From positions 58,027 through 122,026 of the forward strand of contig BCHH01000007.1 of NCBI GenBank assembly GCA_001599595.1: a stretch of DNA of 64,000 nt, read 5' to 3'. Shown here piece after piece: positions 32,455-45,232 of the stretch. This stretch comes from Beverwykella pulmonaria. Taxonomy: Eukaryota > Ascomycota > Dothideomycetes > Pleosporales > Melanommataceae. Each line of letters starts with the position of its first letter. Within the stretch, counting starts at the first letter, position 1. The notes below the pieces were generated by a model, which worked only from the letters and a program-made list of their open reading frames with translations, searched no databases and was not told the origin of the DNA. The position numbers were made by a program, and so were the translations under genes.

Positions 32455-32732
32455 ATGTGTGAAAGAAAAGGGGGTCCTTGTTGAAGAAGAGAAGTAGCCT
32501 GAGATGGGATGGAGGAAAGCGTGTTGGATGAAAGCTCCTCAGAGCTGTTGATGACGAACGTTTCCTCTTCTTTTACATTAATGTTACATATCTATAGTGC
32601 CATGTTTTCATGCAGCAACTGTACTCCCATGCCCATCCCACCTGAGATGAGTCCAGCACCAAGATTTTGCATGTATATCTATGCGCTTACCAATCCCAAT
32701 CCCAAGATAGGATGCAAAGAAATTCAGTTCAG

Positions 32733-35266
32733 TCATATCCTTGGCTGTGTAGGATTCGTCCGATTTGACTTTAGATTAATGTGCAGGGGTGCTTGTGTCG
32801 TTAAATCATCAACTGGGGGTGGTGCATCCCCGGTCAGTTCCCTTCGTCTTTGCTGAAGAACATTGACCTTCTCGACGCTTTCTTCCTGTTCCAGATCCTC
32901 GAGCTCTGGTGTGGGGTACTCGAGTTCATCATCTGGAGGTGCTGCTGCATCAATCGAGAAGGACCGCGTATCCTCTAAAACGTCTCGAACGGCCTGTGGC
33001 GTGTCGCCTGTGGCAATGGTACCCGCAGGTAGTCTTGTTTCCGTACTAGCTTCCTCTACCTCTGACTTTCCCAGCTCTCGAATTGCCTCTTTTCTCTTCC
33101 TCAGCATACTCAAGCGATCCTGGTGCGAAAACGAGTATTCAGTTAGTGTCCGCTCGATGGCGTCCTCAGTCAGCTTCGTAACGTGATTGGCGAGTTTCCT
33201 AGACGTGAAAACATTCGGGAATCTGAAACTCAGCCAGAGATAGAGGACCAGCAGTTTGTGTAACTGCTCTAGCTTAAACAGATATTTACGTTCGGATGAT
33301 GGCGGCTCATCAAGAATCTCAAGCGGAAGGTCTCGTAAGTCCAGGAGTTCTCCGGACTTATTCTCGGCTATGCAGACCGCGAGCTCCCTTAGAAAGGTTT
33401 TCTCTACGTTTTCTCTCATGTTGGTTGGAGCGGAGCAGAGCATGATTCGGTCCTGTATACTCAAGTTTTTTACTGTGTGAATGGCGTCGGCGATAGCCAG
33501 CTGGTCTTTCAGGGCACAAAGATGGAAACGCGGATGGATGTTTGATATTTCATGCAGGCGCAGCATAATGTAACTGAAGGGTGTTCCAGGAGGGAAGTAG
33601 CTTGCAAAGCGCTCGACGATCAAGGACGGAGGGAACAGTCCTGCTGTCTTTATAACTTCTGCCTCACGCTCCATGCCTCTTTGTAGCTGTGGGAATTCTA
33701 TTTGGTCAAGAGTTGTGGCGTAGCCAACGGTCTCGTTCTCGGGGTCTACCTGGGGCGTGTCATCAAGTCCGATGACTGGGTCTACGGTCGAATCTGAGAC
33801 GGATCTGTCTACTTTATCTTCGGTGATGGCTTGGTGAGCAGTCTTGTAACGGCCTGCCCTACCAGCAATCTGTTTGATTTCGGATATCTGCAGAGGCACC
33901 AGTTTGGTACCATTGTTCTTCATGATAGACTCGAAGATGACGCGCTTGATGCTCCTAGACACGGTCAGTGGTGATCCTCGGTCACGACTGGTAGAGCAAG
34001 CACGCACAGGTTCAACCCCATTCCAATTGCGTCGCTAGCTACCAAATAGTCGTAATCGTTGTCCGGGTCGTTGAAGAGTCGAGCTTGCTGGGCTCTCGTT
34101 TCTGGTGGAAGGCTACCATAGACAATGGCGACTTTCTTCCCAGTCTTCTGCTCGATTTCTCTCCGCAAGGCATGAATGCCCAGAACGGAGAAGGAGACAA
34201 TGCAGTCGCCCTTCTTGAGCCGATGCAGCTTCCCGCCAAGGCTTCGAGCCTCGACTTTGAGGGGGGTCAATCGTTCATATTCGTGCACATGAACCTTGTC
34301 GCCGATTAAAGCGCAGAGCTCCTTGATTAGTGGCACAGTGCGTGCTTCACCACACAGATGGACTTCCTTGGCTTGAATGCCCAGGAACGCCTGCGTCCAA
34401 GCCCATCCCCGATCTGCGTGATTGATCATCTGAATCTCATCGATGACTGCGACAGCCATGCGTTCGTTCAGAGGCGCCATCTCGACGGTGCAGCTCCACA
34501 TTTTGTGTTCGCCTTCAGGAAGGCGCTGCTCCTCGCCAGTGATCAAGGCACAAGGCCTGCCTTTTGCATTCAGGCGTGTGTAGACCTCATGGGCTAGGAG
34601 TCGCAGCGGCCCTAGGTAGATACCGCTTTCGGATTCCTCGAGGCGCTTGAGGGCATGGTAGGTCTTTCCAGAATTGGTCGGACCCACATGCAAATGAACT
34701 GTGCGGGGGATCTCTCTGGTCGCAGGATACCACTCGGTAGGAAAGCGCAGGTCGGCCACCTCTTTCTGGTTGTCCAGCTCGGCCTTTGTGAAGCGGCCAC
34801 CGCATGCCTGGGCGTAGAAGAGATACCGTAGCCGCTGCTCGATCTTCTTCTTGCCACGCCCATACTCGCCTGCGAGATCCTTGAGCTCCGGGGCGGCCGT
34901 CTTGATCAACATGTTGATGGACCGCTCGAAGGTAAGCCATTCTTCATCAAAGGCCTCTCGCGTGAGCGACAGGCTTTCAAGAAACTCAGGCTCAATGAAT
35001 TCAAGCCTAAGCTGTTCCAATTGCGTCCGGATGGTGTTGAAGACGGGCAGGCGCCGGAACGCGGGCGGGGAGCTTCTTATGGAGTTGAATTTTCCCGCGA
35101 GAAATATGTTATCGGGAGGACGCTTTGCATTCTTGCTCGCTAGGCCATCCATTCGGCGCGCGACTTGGACATGGGGGACGAGGGAGTGCTGTGGCCGCGG
35201 TCGAGCACCCGTGTGGAAGGCGCAGAAGAGACATAGCGATGAGCGCCGCGTCGGCAGCGCAGGCAT
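32733..35266 (-). CDS. SUV3: Mitochondrial ATP-dependent RNA helicase Suv3
   Basis: Exons 35266-34008 and 33954-32733, with a 53-bp intron (GTGCGT...GTCTAG) whose removal restores SDAIGMGLNLSIKRVIFESI; 826 residues. An Arg/Ser-rich N-terminus (MPALPTRRSSLCLFCAFHTG) is a likely mitochondrial presequence. Helicase motifs: GPTNSGKT (195-202, Walker A), VIDEIQM (DExH box, 275-281), IVSFSVLGIHALRREIE, SDAIGMGLN and QIAGRAGR (motif VI). The C-terminal LHKLLVLYLWLSFRFPNVF is the SUV3-specific domain. Residues after about 720 are acidic and low-complexity, making it longer than yeast Suv3 (737). With the Dss1 RNase it forms the mitochondrial degradosome that turns over introns and RNAs. It is divergent from SEC1. 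Confidence 0.95.
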
Positions 35267-35632
35267 TCCAACGGGTCTGGAGGGTCAGGGGGCAGCCGGG
35301 AGTGCTGCTCATGCAAAAGTCTAGGGGCGAGAGGTGAGCGGGCAATTGTCTGTCTTTTGGACTGGATGGGGACCCAATGAATGATGCGCGCCACAAAAAG
35401 ATGGCCTGCAGGGATCTTGCATCGGAGACCAAAACAGCCAAGGGCTCAAGCCTAAACTCCACGCCCCGCCTCGCCAGCACCCTCCGCACATTCGACACCC
35501 GCTGCAACCTCCTCCTCTCTGCACCGAATACACCTGTCTGTCAGCTTCGCCGTCCGTTACCACCGTCTACAGTACAAGCAGAACCTCCTCCTCCGTGCCG
35601 CTGGACCGCCCCGGGCCCGCAACCCCGCCGCC
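35267..35632. promoter_or_regulatory. Bidirectional promoter region SUV3 / SEC1
   Basis: 366 bp between divergent ATGs, containing no other gene. The part next to SEC1 is C-rich (cctcctcctc tracts), typical of fungal housekeeping promoters. Confidence 0.5.
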
Positions 35633-38089
35633 ATGGGTGTCTCCCTCATAGACATCCAGCGTGAACGTATATGCTCTCTCACTGCCCCTACCTGAGTACC
35701 ACCGCTAATTCGCTCGCCAGTCATTCTCAGCACAATCAAGAGCACTACCCGCGGAGATGTACGCTCCCCCTCTCCCACCCTCGTCTAGTCGCACTGTCCT
35801 AATGCCCGCCGCAGTGGAAGGTCCTGATCGTCGATGAGGACAGCCGCAAGCTCATCGACAATGTAGTCAAGGAAGATGACGTGCTCAATGCGAACATCAC
35901 AAGTGTGCTCTGACTACCGCTGGTTTGGAAAACCCTCTCTCTGACGAGAAGCAGACATTGAGCGCATTGACGACCGGCGCGAGGTGCAGAGGGACATGGA
36001 CGCCGTGTACTTTCTTACTCCAAAGGCCCATATTGTTGACTGCATCATGGCCGACTTCGAGCGCCGGCGATACAGGGGCTCGTTTCTCATATGGACCTCA
36101 TGTAAGGCCCCGGACATGCAGCTCCTGAGTGCCCAACACTGATTCCCAGAACAGTACCCGCCCAAGCCCTGCGCGAGCGCATCGACCGGTCTCAGATGGC
36201 CCAGCAGCAGATCCGCATGTTCAAGGTCATGCACCTCGACTTCCACCCCCGTGAATCCCATCTAGTGACCTTCCAAGACCCATGGAGCTTCCCGGTGCTG
36301 TACCACCCAGATTGCAACAACCTCGTTCGGCTGCATATGGAAGAGATTGCGGAGAAGGTCATATATCCCTCCATGTTTCAGACAGCGGATGCTAATAGTT
36401 GTTGCAGCTTACGGGGGTCTGTGTAGCGCTGGGCGAATATCCTACCATCCGCTACTACCGGCCAAGAAACCCCACCCACGAGGCTGCCGTACTCTGTACA
36501 CATCTAGCACGGTTTGTGCAAGACAAGCTCGACATGTATGCCCAGTACAACCCCGACTTCCCTCCGCAGTCGAACCGCCCTCGAGGCGCCCTTTACATTA
36601 CCGACCGTTCCATGGATCTTTACGCACCTTTGGTGCACGAATTCACATACCAGGCGATGGCACACGATCTGTTGCCCATACAAGACGCGAACAAAGTCAC
36701 CTACAAAACAATAATAAACGAAGGCGAGCCCGGCGCCGAAGAGAAGGACATGGAGATCAGCGAGAGGGACAAGATATGGGTTGAGAACCGCCACCAACAC
36801 ATGAAGGACACAATTGATAAATTGATGGGCGACTTCCAGCGATTCATTGCCGACAATCCTCAATTCACGAATCAAGATAGTCAGAATGCGACTGGTGTGA
36901 ACGGGCTAAACGCGATCAAAGACATGATTGCCGGGCTTCCTCAGTTTCAGGAGATGAAGGAGGCCTACTCGCTGCATCTTACCATGGCGCAAGAGTGCAT
37001 GAACCTATTCCAGCACAACAAGCTTCCTGATCTGGCCTCCGTGGAACAGGTAGGCTTGCTCCCCCTTTCTTCTTCAATATTTCAACCGGTTGCTAACGAT
37101 TAGCTTAGTGTCTAGCTACTGGTCTCGACGAAGATTACCGAAAGGCAAAAAACTTGGCTGATCAAGTGGTACGGACACTAGACGAGGATTCTATCATACC
37201 CTCAGACCGTCTTCGCCTCATCGCCCTTTATGTTCTGTATAAAGATGGCATCCACCCTGCTGATCTTAATAAGCTGCTCTTGCACGCCAAACTCCCCCCT
37301 CCAGATGGCCAAGTTATCCAAAACCTCGACTTGCTCGGCGCCCGTACGGCTAAGGCCCTCAAGGAAAAACGAGAACCTCCTCCACCATTATTCCCTCGAA
37401 AAACTACACCACCACCAAATGCAGAAGAATACGCTCTTTCGAGGTTCACGACAGCCATACACGACCTTCTAGAGGAACATGTACGCGGCGTGTTACCCCA
37501 AGACATCTTCCCGTATACCAAGCAACAACCCGACGATCCTAATTCCGCAATGCAAGACAACAACCCGGCCGCTTCCCTCCGATCTGCAAAACCCACATGG
37601 GCGAAATCTCGACTCTCCAGCGTAGAACCACGACAGCGAGTGATAGTGTTCATGGCTGGCGGCGCAACATACTCCGAGTCTCGCGCATGCTACGAGATAT
37701 CTCAAAAGACATCCAGGGATATTTTCCTGGTAACATCCCACATGGTCTCACCTAGTCTTTACTTACGACAGGTCGGAGATCTAAGTCAGCCTCGCCGACA
37801 ACTACGCATGCCTGCAGATGCTCCACCACCCAAGGCACCAGCGCATTTGTTCGAGAAACCGGAGCCACCGAAACCGGCACCGCCGCCAGCTGGCGCGAAG
37901 CCGATACCGCAGATTCCAGGAGGCCTCCCATCAAGACCTGGACGGGGACCAGGTCCGCCAACCGCTGCCATGGGCGCCATCAAGCTGGACTCACCCGCAG
38001 CAGGAAGCCACTCTGCGGGCGGAAAGCCGGGTAAGGACGAAAAAGAGAAGAAGAAAAAGAAGCATCATTTCTTTTCATCGAAGTCATAA
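35633..38089 (+). CDS. SEC1: Sec1/Munc18 (SM) family exocytosis protein Sec1
   Basis: Seven exons: 35633-35666, 35721-35758, 35815-35902, 35955-36101, 36155-36357, 36408-37049 and 37109-38089; 710 residues with all introns 50-59 bp. The first two exons are only 34 and 38 nt. The joined start is MGVSLIDIQRE...STIKSTTRGDWKVLIVDE, and landmarks follow in order: YFLTPKAHIVDCIMADFERR, HLDFHPRESHLVTFQDPWSF, ALYITDRSMDLYAPLVHEFT, and YSESRACYEIS near the end. This is the SM fold that clasps plasma-membrane SNARE complexes for vesicle fusion at hyphal tips. The last about 110 residues are Pro-rich then Lys-rich (EKEKKKKKHHFFSSKS), as in other filamentous ascomycetes. The intron starting at 36358 has an unusual GTCATA donor. 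Confidence 0.95.
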
Positions 38090-39311
38090 AAATAGCGAGA
38101 TACATCTGTAGGGAGGGCATTGCGAAGGGTGTTTTAGGAGCTTGTCTTGGGTTGTTTTTGCATGGCGTGCTATGTGTTCCAGTAGGTTTACGCATTGGAA
38201 CAGGACTTGTAGCGCTGCTTGGTTGCTTGGTCTCGAGGATACCACTGGTTGGTTGGTACTAGACATTTTAGTAGATGAAATGGGTAGGGAGTACAGATAG
38301 GTATGCTATCTCATTTCAGCTTTGCGAGAGTTTGCTTGCGTTTGGCTATGTGTGGGTTGAAGATAAGATCAGTCCACTTTGGAGTTCAGAGGTACAAGAA
38401 GACCCGCGACGGTGTAAGCATGTGTACTGCAAGTTGAAGAGATAATCTCACGCTGATTCATTCATCTGGCTAATCCTTTTTGTCAGTAAACAGACTACGC
38501 GGCATACTTCGCTGAGGATTGCTTGGTCGACGTGCCTGTCTATTCAAGAATATGCGTTAGTGTAGGGTGAAGTGAAGGCAGAATCAGGAAGTTTTGGGCA
38601 TAGAGGGGAGAAAGACGTACCGGTGCGCAGATGCTGCAGCATTACTGAACTCATGGCTGCTCGTTGCTTGAACCTGGGTGCCTAAACCTAGATGCCTAAT
38701 CGCTGGAATTGATACTGTATACGAGGCGTTCCCCAAGGTTACTCTCCCGCCCGTTGGCACCTGTGTGTCCGTTTCGGTAGATTTCCCCGCCAGGGAGACA
38801 ATATTTTTCTTCGGCGTTTGCGGTTGGTCGTCTTTCTGCAATGCTCGTCCCAATGTAGGCAAATCTTTGCACGGCCACACGTCAAGCCTTCGCTAGCGGG
38901 AGCGCTAACCGCATTTGTGACCCAAGTGAATGCTAAGCCCGTGGCGCAATGTCTTGGTTCTAGGTCACACCTTGTAACCGCGTGCGGTGGGCAGGTGGAT
39001 GACTGACTAACTGGAGGGGGGAATGATAAAGAGGAGGTGTTCGCTCGTCGTGGAACTTAGTTTCTTCGCGCCCTTAGGATGTGTTACAATTGTGCTGATC
39101 TGGAGTTGCCCAGTCGTCTACCTATTTAATCATCTTTGAGGTCATATAGAGTGCGTAAACCTCTTCTCTGGACCTCGAACCAATACTTTGCCGCATTCTT
39201 CGCGGCGCATATACTGGAATACTCATCGCTCCAGCACACAAGGCTGTGTAGACAGCTAGCCATCCGTCAATCCATTCCACCAACCCAGCAAATCAACACA
39301 ACCAAAACAAA
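38090..39311. other. Intergenic region SEC1 to F-box gene
   Basis: 1.2 kb; short ORFs only. It should contain the SEC1 terminator and the F-box gene promoter (TATTTAAT near 39121-39128). Confidence 0.45.
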
Positions 39312-40760
39312 ATGCTCTTCAGCAAAACGAAACCCACCCTCCTCCCCTTCCGGACCTCCAAACCGGCTCCGAACCCCCCACCACTCCAAAGCGCCCCCCT
39401 CGTCACTCTCCCCATCGAGCTCATCCAAGAAATAACCTCGTACCTTGATTCTCCCTCGGCAGCCTCATTCTGCTTATCCGCGCGCTACATCTACTACGCA
39501 GTCGGCAGCGCTCATCTTGTCGCCTACCTACAATTGCACGGCACCAAGTACACGTCCGGCACCAAAATCCAACACCGGAAAAACATCGAGATCCTCGAGC
39601 GCGCGTTTCCCTCGCACTGGTACTGCGCCTGGTGCGATAAATTCCACGCACTGTACAAAGAAGGGGGGCCAAAGAGCAGCGCGAGGGAAATAAGAAGGAA
39701 GTGTTCGAAGCCGAATAGTTTTCTGCATGCGGGGAACAAGTATGTGCTGAGATATCATCATGTAAAGCTGGCTGTCAATCATGCGCTCTGGGGCGAGGAA
39801 TATGGGATTCCACTTGCGGCCTTTGAGTACGACGGCCTTGGGACGGCGAAGGTGATGAAGAGAGAGGTCGACACGGCGATGTTGTGTGAGGCGAGGATCC
39901 AGTCGGGGCGACTGATGCTGCACGCTACGTTTAAGGTTTGGGTGCCGATGACGACGATGAGGGATCCCGAGTGGCTCTCTGCGGTGTGGCCTGCGCTGCC
40001 GCAGATCGTGGTTGGACATCGCGACTCGCATCACGGCCATACAGGGCTGAAGGCGACGCTCCGTGGGGGGAACTTCATGGACCGAGTACAGCTTTGTTCG
40101 TTGTGTGCGACAGATTACCTTGTCCATCGGGAGAACGTGAAGGCGACGGATGGTGAACAAAAATTCATGTTCATGATCGACGCATGGAGAGATCTAGGGG
40201 ACGGGAAAAGCCCATTCGATGCAAGTTGGCGCGCCCATGGCGAGATCGGAGACGCGAGACCGGGGTTTGGAAGCGATGTCGTGAGATTGACGGGACTGCA
40301 GTCGGGCGATATCAAGAAAGCTTTCGAAGGGCAAGGGCTGGTGGAGAAACACGAAGAGGATGAGAGGCTAGAATTAGGTGAATTACACAAACGGAATAAG
40401 CGCACCGAGTCAATGTTTGGTGAGGGATTAAATTTGACGCAGGAGATTATTCACACGAGATATGCAAGAGCTGGAGGATCGGTGAGTGCGCAGGGTGGAG
40501 AGAATGAAGGAAGGAGTATTGATGCTGCTCGGCGGCAGGCGGCAGACGAGTATGAGAGAATTAAAGGCGACGTTCACGCACAGAGGGTGGCGGCGAATAA
40601 TGCGAGGCTTAAGGCTCAGGGCCCACAGTTTACGCCGCCGTATGGCATGAGCTGGGAGGAGTTCATTGATCGTGGAGGAATGAGAGGACGCGATGGGATT
40701 CCACTAACAGACAATGAGAGGTCTCAGTTGACAAGTGGGAGAGGTTTATTCGGTGGATGA
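39312..40760 (+). CDS. F-box protein, function unknown
   Basis: Single exon, 482 residues, starting MLFSKTKPTLLPFRTSKPAP with AAACAAA just upstream of the ATG. Residues about 34-65 (VTLPIELIQEITSYLDSPSA...) form an F-box, which would bind Skp1 in an SCF ubiquitin ligase. The segment after it has CAWCDKFH and later LCSLCATDY, two CxxC pairs that may bind zinc. The middle (about 140-300) looks globular. The last 130 residues are charged and helical with many Arg/Glu, then an ending LTSGRGLFGG. No substrate-recognition repeat (WD40, LRR) is visible. Such F-box proteins are abundant in Pezizomycotina and poorly characterised; target unknown. Confidence 0.82.
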   Translation: MLFSKTKPTLLPFRTSKPAPNPPPLQSAPLVTLPIELIQEITSYLDSPSAASFCLSARYIYYAVGSAHLVAYLQLHGTKYTSGTKIQHRKNIEILERAFPSHWYCAWCDKFHALYKEGGPKSSAREIRRKCSKPNSFLHAGNKYVLRYHHVKLAVNHALWGEEYGIPLAAFEYDGLGTAKVMKREVDTAMLCEARIQSGRLMLHATFKVWVPMTTMRDPEWLSAVWPALPQIVVGHRDSHHGHTGLKATLRGGNFMDRVQLCSLCATDYLVHRENVKATDGEQKFMFMIDAWRDLGDGKSPFDASWRAHGEIGDARPGFGSDVVRLTGLQSGDIKKAFEGQGLVEKHEEDERLELGELHKRNKRTESMFGEGLNLTQEIIHTRYARAGGSVSAQGGENEGRSIDAARRQAADEYERIKGDVHAQRVAANNARLKAQGPQFTPPYGMSWEEFIDRGGMRGRDGIPLTDNERSQLTSGRGLFGG

Positions 40761-43197
40761 TAGGAGACGACATATGCGGTAGTAAAGATGGATGATATGC
40801 GCTAGAGACTGTTGAGGACGTCAGTCAACTGTTTCGTTTGTCTCCTGTATAATGTCATGTTGTTCTTTCCAAAAAAAAAAATCTTCAATTTCAGAAGAAG
40901 TCGTGACGATACTGAAGCAACGAAGATAGGCATATGCTGATGAAACAGAGCTGACCCAAATGAATGGACATTATGTTCGGGAGTAATACGTTCCTAAATT
41001 TAAATTACGCCTTCTTGGCTCTGATCGCTTCCAAAGTGCTCACATTCCTGAAGAAGATATTTTTCTTCAGCTTGCTTACTGCTCGTTTCACAATGCCAAT
41101 CCCTAATAAGGCAGCTGGGCATGCCTCAGATCGGGCATCGCTATGCACGTCTTATCGGGGGTTTTCGTAGAGGAAATTTGGCCTGCAAATGTGGCAACGG
41201 AGGGGGGGAACTTCAATTGTGAATCGAGTCTTAGTACCCTGCTTTGGTTTCGTGCTGCTTCAACTTCTGACCCGACGACTACTTCCGTGTCAGAAGATAG
41301 GTAAGGAATATGAAATCCCAATGCTCATGTGTCTCTGGAGACGAATTAGTAGCACGGAGGTTTGTTGTATTCTTTGCTCAGTTGCGAGCACTGAGCACTA
41401 GGCCAAAAACCCCCCAGGATCGAGTACCTGCATACTCGTGATGTACTAAATTGTGGCTGTTTGATGGCGAATTCCAAATGATGGTGAAAATGCGTCGCAG
41501 GTTCGTTCATCTATCGATTAAACACGCTGAGCTTCACAACTAGGCAGGTGAGAGTTTTCCGCAACGCCTGAGAGGGTGAACAAATTCCAGTGATATGGAT
41601 TAGTTGGTAGATATCGAATTCCGTATCTGGCCAGTTTTTGGATTTGCGTCCTCCCATGGTCTGATAACGTGGTCTCTTACGCGGCAAGGCGTTTTTGAAT
41701 AGTCAAACCTAAGTAAGGAGCTTCAAGAGGATTGTTACTCCTTCTCCCAAGCAGAATCTGAGTTGAATACATGACAGCGGTGGGTAGATCCTGTGGCTGT
41801 GTACATTCATCCTGTGCGATCGTACTAATGTTGTTGGTCTGCCTGTTCTGCTCAGTGACGTGTCAGTTTTCATTCGAGATATATCCGCTGGTACAAAGTC
41901 AACCTGGGCTAGGATGTGTTTGTTGGATGCCGTTTTTGCTTGATGTGATCTTCGTGCCCCCTCTTCCTGGTTAGGTAGCACATGAATACGGGTACATTTG
42001 GCGGAATCTGGGATATATCGTGCTGTAGGAGTCACTCAGCCCAGGTGATTACGTACTCCGCTGGTATAGAAGTTCGCCAAGGTGGGCGACTATGCGGTTG
42101 CATAGTTGCTGCTGCGGTACATACTTGGATGACGTCGAGAAAGGTCGATCCTTTGCGCTCTCGCCAGATTTCGAGAGAGAGAGAGCGATGAGACGTCCAC
42201 GGTGTTGTTTGCGCAGTAAACGTTTGGTAGATCGCGGAGCTTACGTGACAGCAGGCCTGCCATCGGAGATTCTCCTCTTGGCGCGGATCCGGAAGGGATA
42301 CGCTGCCAGTCTTGGGACACGGTGGAGCTCATGCGTGGCTGTGGATGCATGACGCGGTATTCTGGAAACTTGATCCCGAAAGCTGGCCTGACAGAGGTAG
42401 ATGTGCATGTGTTCGACCCGTGGCGTTTAGGAGCGCTGCAGGATGGAGCGTCATGCGCTTCTCCTGCCTATGAGATAATGTGCGCAAAGGTCTGCTGCTT
42501 GCCTGCCTGAGGGAACATGCTATTGTAAGACACTGTTCCTGGTGTAACGGCAGAGAACATGTGCCCCAGCGGCGTCCACGGTCGTGAGATCCTAAAATCA
42601 GCCCAGGCAGCCTTTCACGTTTCGGCCCGCATTACGGAGCACCCTGGTCGGTGTCGAGTTGGGCGGCGCAGAGAGAAGTGGGGTGAGGGGAGATTCATGA
42701 CATGAGATTCTTGAGGTGCGGCAATGGAGCGTCGTCACAGCAGCCCGTGTGGCGCGCAACGACGATGCCTCGAGCATTCTTCACAGCAGACATACATAGT
42801 AAACGGCGTGCAATCATAGCGGTGATGAAGGGCCACAGCATGAGCGCAAGGTGCACGTGCGGGCTAGCGGCTTATATGAGCTTGAGCCGCAGTGTGGCTC
42901 AGTCAGTTTCAAAACAGCCGGCCAATCAGGCGCGCGTCTCAGATTCCCTTGAATGCCTCCTCTACGGGAAACACCACGCCTCCACCAAGCGCGACGTCTG
43001 CAGAACGCTAGACGACGCTGCAGCCCCGTTTGTGCGCCGGAGGAGTCGCTGTCTAGCTGCCCAGAGCTGTTATAGCGGGCGGCGGCCAGCGTCAAGCTAG
43101 CTCACCACATCTCGCCTCGCCTCCCTAGCAAGATCCCCAGGGCCGTGCTCAGCCTCGCCAGCCCGTTTTGTAATAAACACCCCGTAGCCCCCTTGAA
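40761..43197. other. Long gene-poor interval
   Basis: 2.4 kb with many short ORFs but no domain, transposon motif or plausible splice-joined frame. An A-run at about 40871-40880 lies just past the F-box gene. GC content rises after about 42,600 toward the next gene. Confidence 0.45.
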
Positions 43198-44242
43198 ATG
43201 TCCATCGCCGCGTCTGCATCTCCGCCCAACACCAATTCTCCATCACCAAAGCGCTGCCGCACCCGCCAGGCCATTTTGGAGCTCAACGCCATTCCAAGGG
43301 ACCGAAGGGCGCGCCCCGACCGCGCTGCATTGCCATCCGCCCACCAGCCTCGGATCATAATGTCACCTTCTCAAGCACATCTCGCCCGAAAGCCCTCCAT
43401 CAGCACCCATCGCCAGGTGTCTGCCGCTACGCCCGCCAAACCCTCTCTCTACACAATACCCACCTCTATCGCGCCTCCCTGGTGTCCATCGCCCGAGCCG
43501 TACGACGGGTACAGCTCCAAGCGACAGCCTTCACGCTTCAGCGCCCGCATGCCTTCCGAGATTTCTGTCTACAAGCCGCACTGGCTCAGTCGCCTGCGCT
43601 CCGCTCTGCGCCTGCTCATCATTGTTCTCAGCGGCGGCGTAGCCGTGATGCTGGTGCACACGCTCCACGTATACCGCGGAAACACTTATCTGGACCTGCG
43701 GAAGGGAGAACTGCCCATGACCTGGCCCGCCCGAACCAACCTTGCGCCGACGCTGATCCTCTTCTCCATCGCCGCCGCCAACTTCTTCGCGTCAGTCGCC
43801 ATAATGTCTGTATCCTTCACCAAGTCTTTCCGCCGCCCAATGCGGTCGCGGGACATCTACCGCATCGTCGCTGGGAGCTTCGGGGTCATACTCTGGGCCA
43901 CCGCCCTGGTGGTGTTCAACCTGCTCGACAAGGCCAGCAGAGCGAGCCTGGGCCGGTACGCATGCACAAACAAGAATGTCATGAGCAATGGGCGATACCA
44001 ATATCGCGCTGTCTGCGAAGAGCAGGTGAGATGAAGTCACAAATCCGCCGCAGGAGTCACTGCTAACGCGTCATCAGGGAGTCGCATTCTACCTCGCAAT
44101 TGGCGCCGCCTCCGCCGAAGTCCTCACCCTCGGCACCCTCGGTGTCTCTGCCATCCTCTCCGCGAAGCACAAATCCCCAAGACGGAGAATACCCGAAAAG
44201 AAAGACTCGATAAGCTTTGGTGTTACCGGCCGCTTTCCCTAA
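43198..44242 (+). CDS. Hypothetical four-transmembrane protein
   Basis: Exons 43198-44025 and 44078-44242 around a 52-bp intron (GTGAGA, branch GCTAAC, acceptor CATCAG); 330 residues. Residues 1-130 are Ser/Pro/Arg-rich and probably cytosolic. A later start (ATG at 43360) is possible. Four hydrophobic helices follow: ALRLLIIVLSGGVAVMLVHT, LAPTLILFSIAAANFFASV, IVAGSFGVILWATALVVF and FYLAIGAASAEVLTLGTLG. A loop between TM3 and TM4 has two Cys (RYACTN and AVCEEQ), possibly a disulfide on the luminal side. The tail is basic (KHKSPRRRIPEKK). The topology resembles MARVEL-like or SUR7-like proteins, but I see no diagnostic motif, so only the topology is claimed. Confidence 0.72.
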
Positions 44243-45232
44243 TCTCAGACTCGCCATGGTCACATTCTTTTCTTGAACATCTTTCTTTTGTTGTACGATT
44301 GTTGTTTTAGTTTGTTGCATGATACCCTGGGCTTTCACATTCTGATCTTTCTCCATCTGGCGGCATCAAATCGGCGTTTTCTGTAGCGTTCAAGCTCCTT
44401 TTTCTTCAGCATTATCGAACATTTCCTTGGCTCGCATTTTCTGGCGTTGCATAGTCACTTTTCACGGTTGATGATACCTTAGACTCGATGGAAAAATTGA
44501 GCTTTAGCTCTCAGCCATCCTAATGGCCTATATTATCCTGCACATAGCAGCGCACCAGTCACGTAATCACAATCACACGAATCTATCCGATTCGATGTCG
44601 AACAGTCAAAATAAACACATCACACATCTACATGGACTTGTCTTCGCTTTGTCTGCTTTGTTAATTGCGCGCACAAACACTTTCCACATTTCTTCATTGT
44701 ATTTCACCTAATTAACTAACTCTCCCACTGAAAGATTGTGGGGGGCCACTATCGGATTTCTGGAACCTGGGGCGCGTCTAGCGTCAACGCGAAGCTTGAA
44801 CTCCGCTTCAGCCCCCCTTTACATCCGCGTTGATTGGCCGCCTTCCGCATTGCCCCCATTGTGGCTCCACGCCTGTTTTTAGCTGCTGCAACCTCAACAC
44901 CGTCTCCGTCTCGTTGCTTGTCTCCGCCACGATGGCGCAGCGTTTTACATTCTGCGATAATCCCGTCACCAAGGACCCTCATTGATCTATCAGTGGCCGT
45001 AATTTCTTACATTACATACGGCTCGGATTCACCGACTCTGATCGACGAACAGCTGAAATCTTGGGGATCGGTTTCTAGCGAACTTGGATTGATGATTGGA
45101 CAACATTGAGATTCATGGTAATCATCTCTCCATGGATCTACACATCATGTTTGCCGAGTTCCTTACTTTTAAGTCCGCAAACCCCAAATAGGGCCTCTGG
45201 TGCCTTCCAATTTTTTCTCCATAACCGCACGA
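44243..45232. other. Intergenic region
   Basis: About 1 kb between two unknown membrane-protein genes on the same strand. No supported coding sequence or repeat. Confidence 0.4.

Noticed and set aside
42702..43100. 132-aa plus-strand ORF in the GC-rich region before the four-TM gene
   Set aside because: Composition follows local GC content, the opposite strand is equally open, and there is no recognisable protein.
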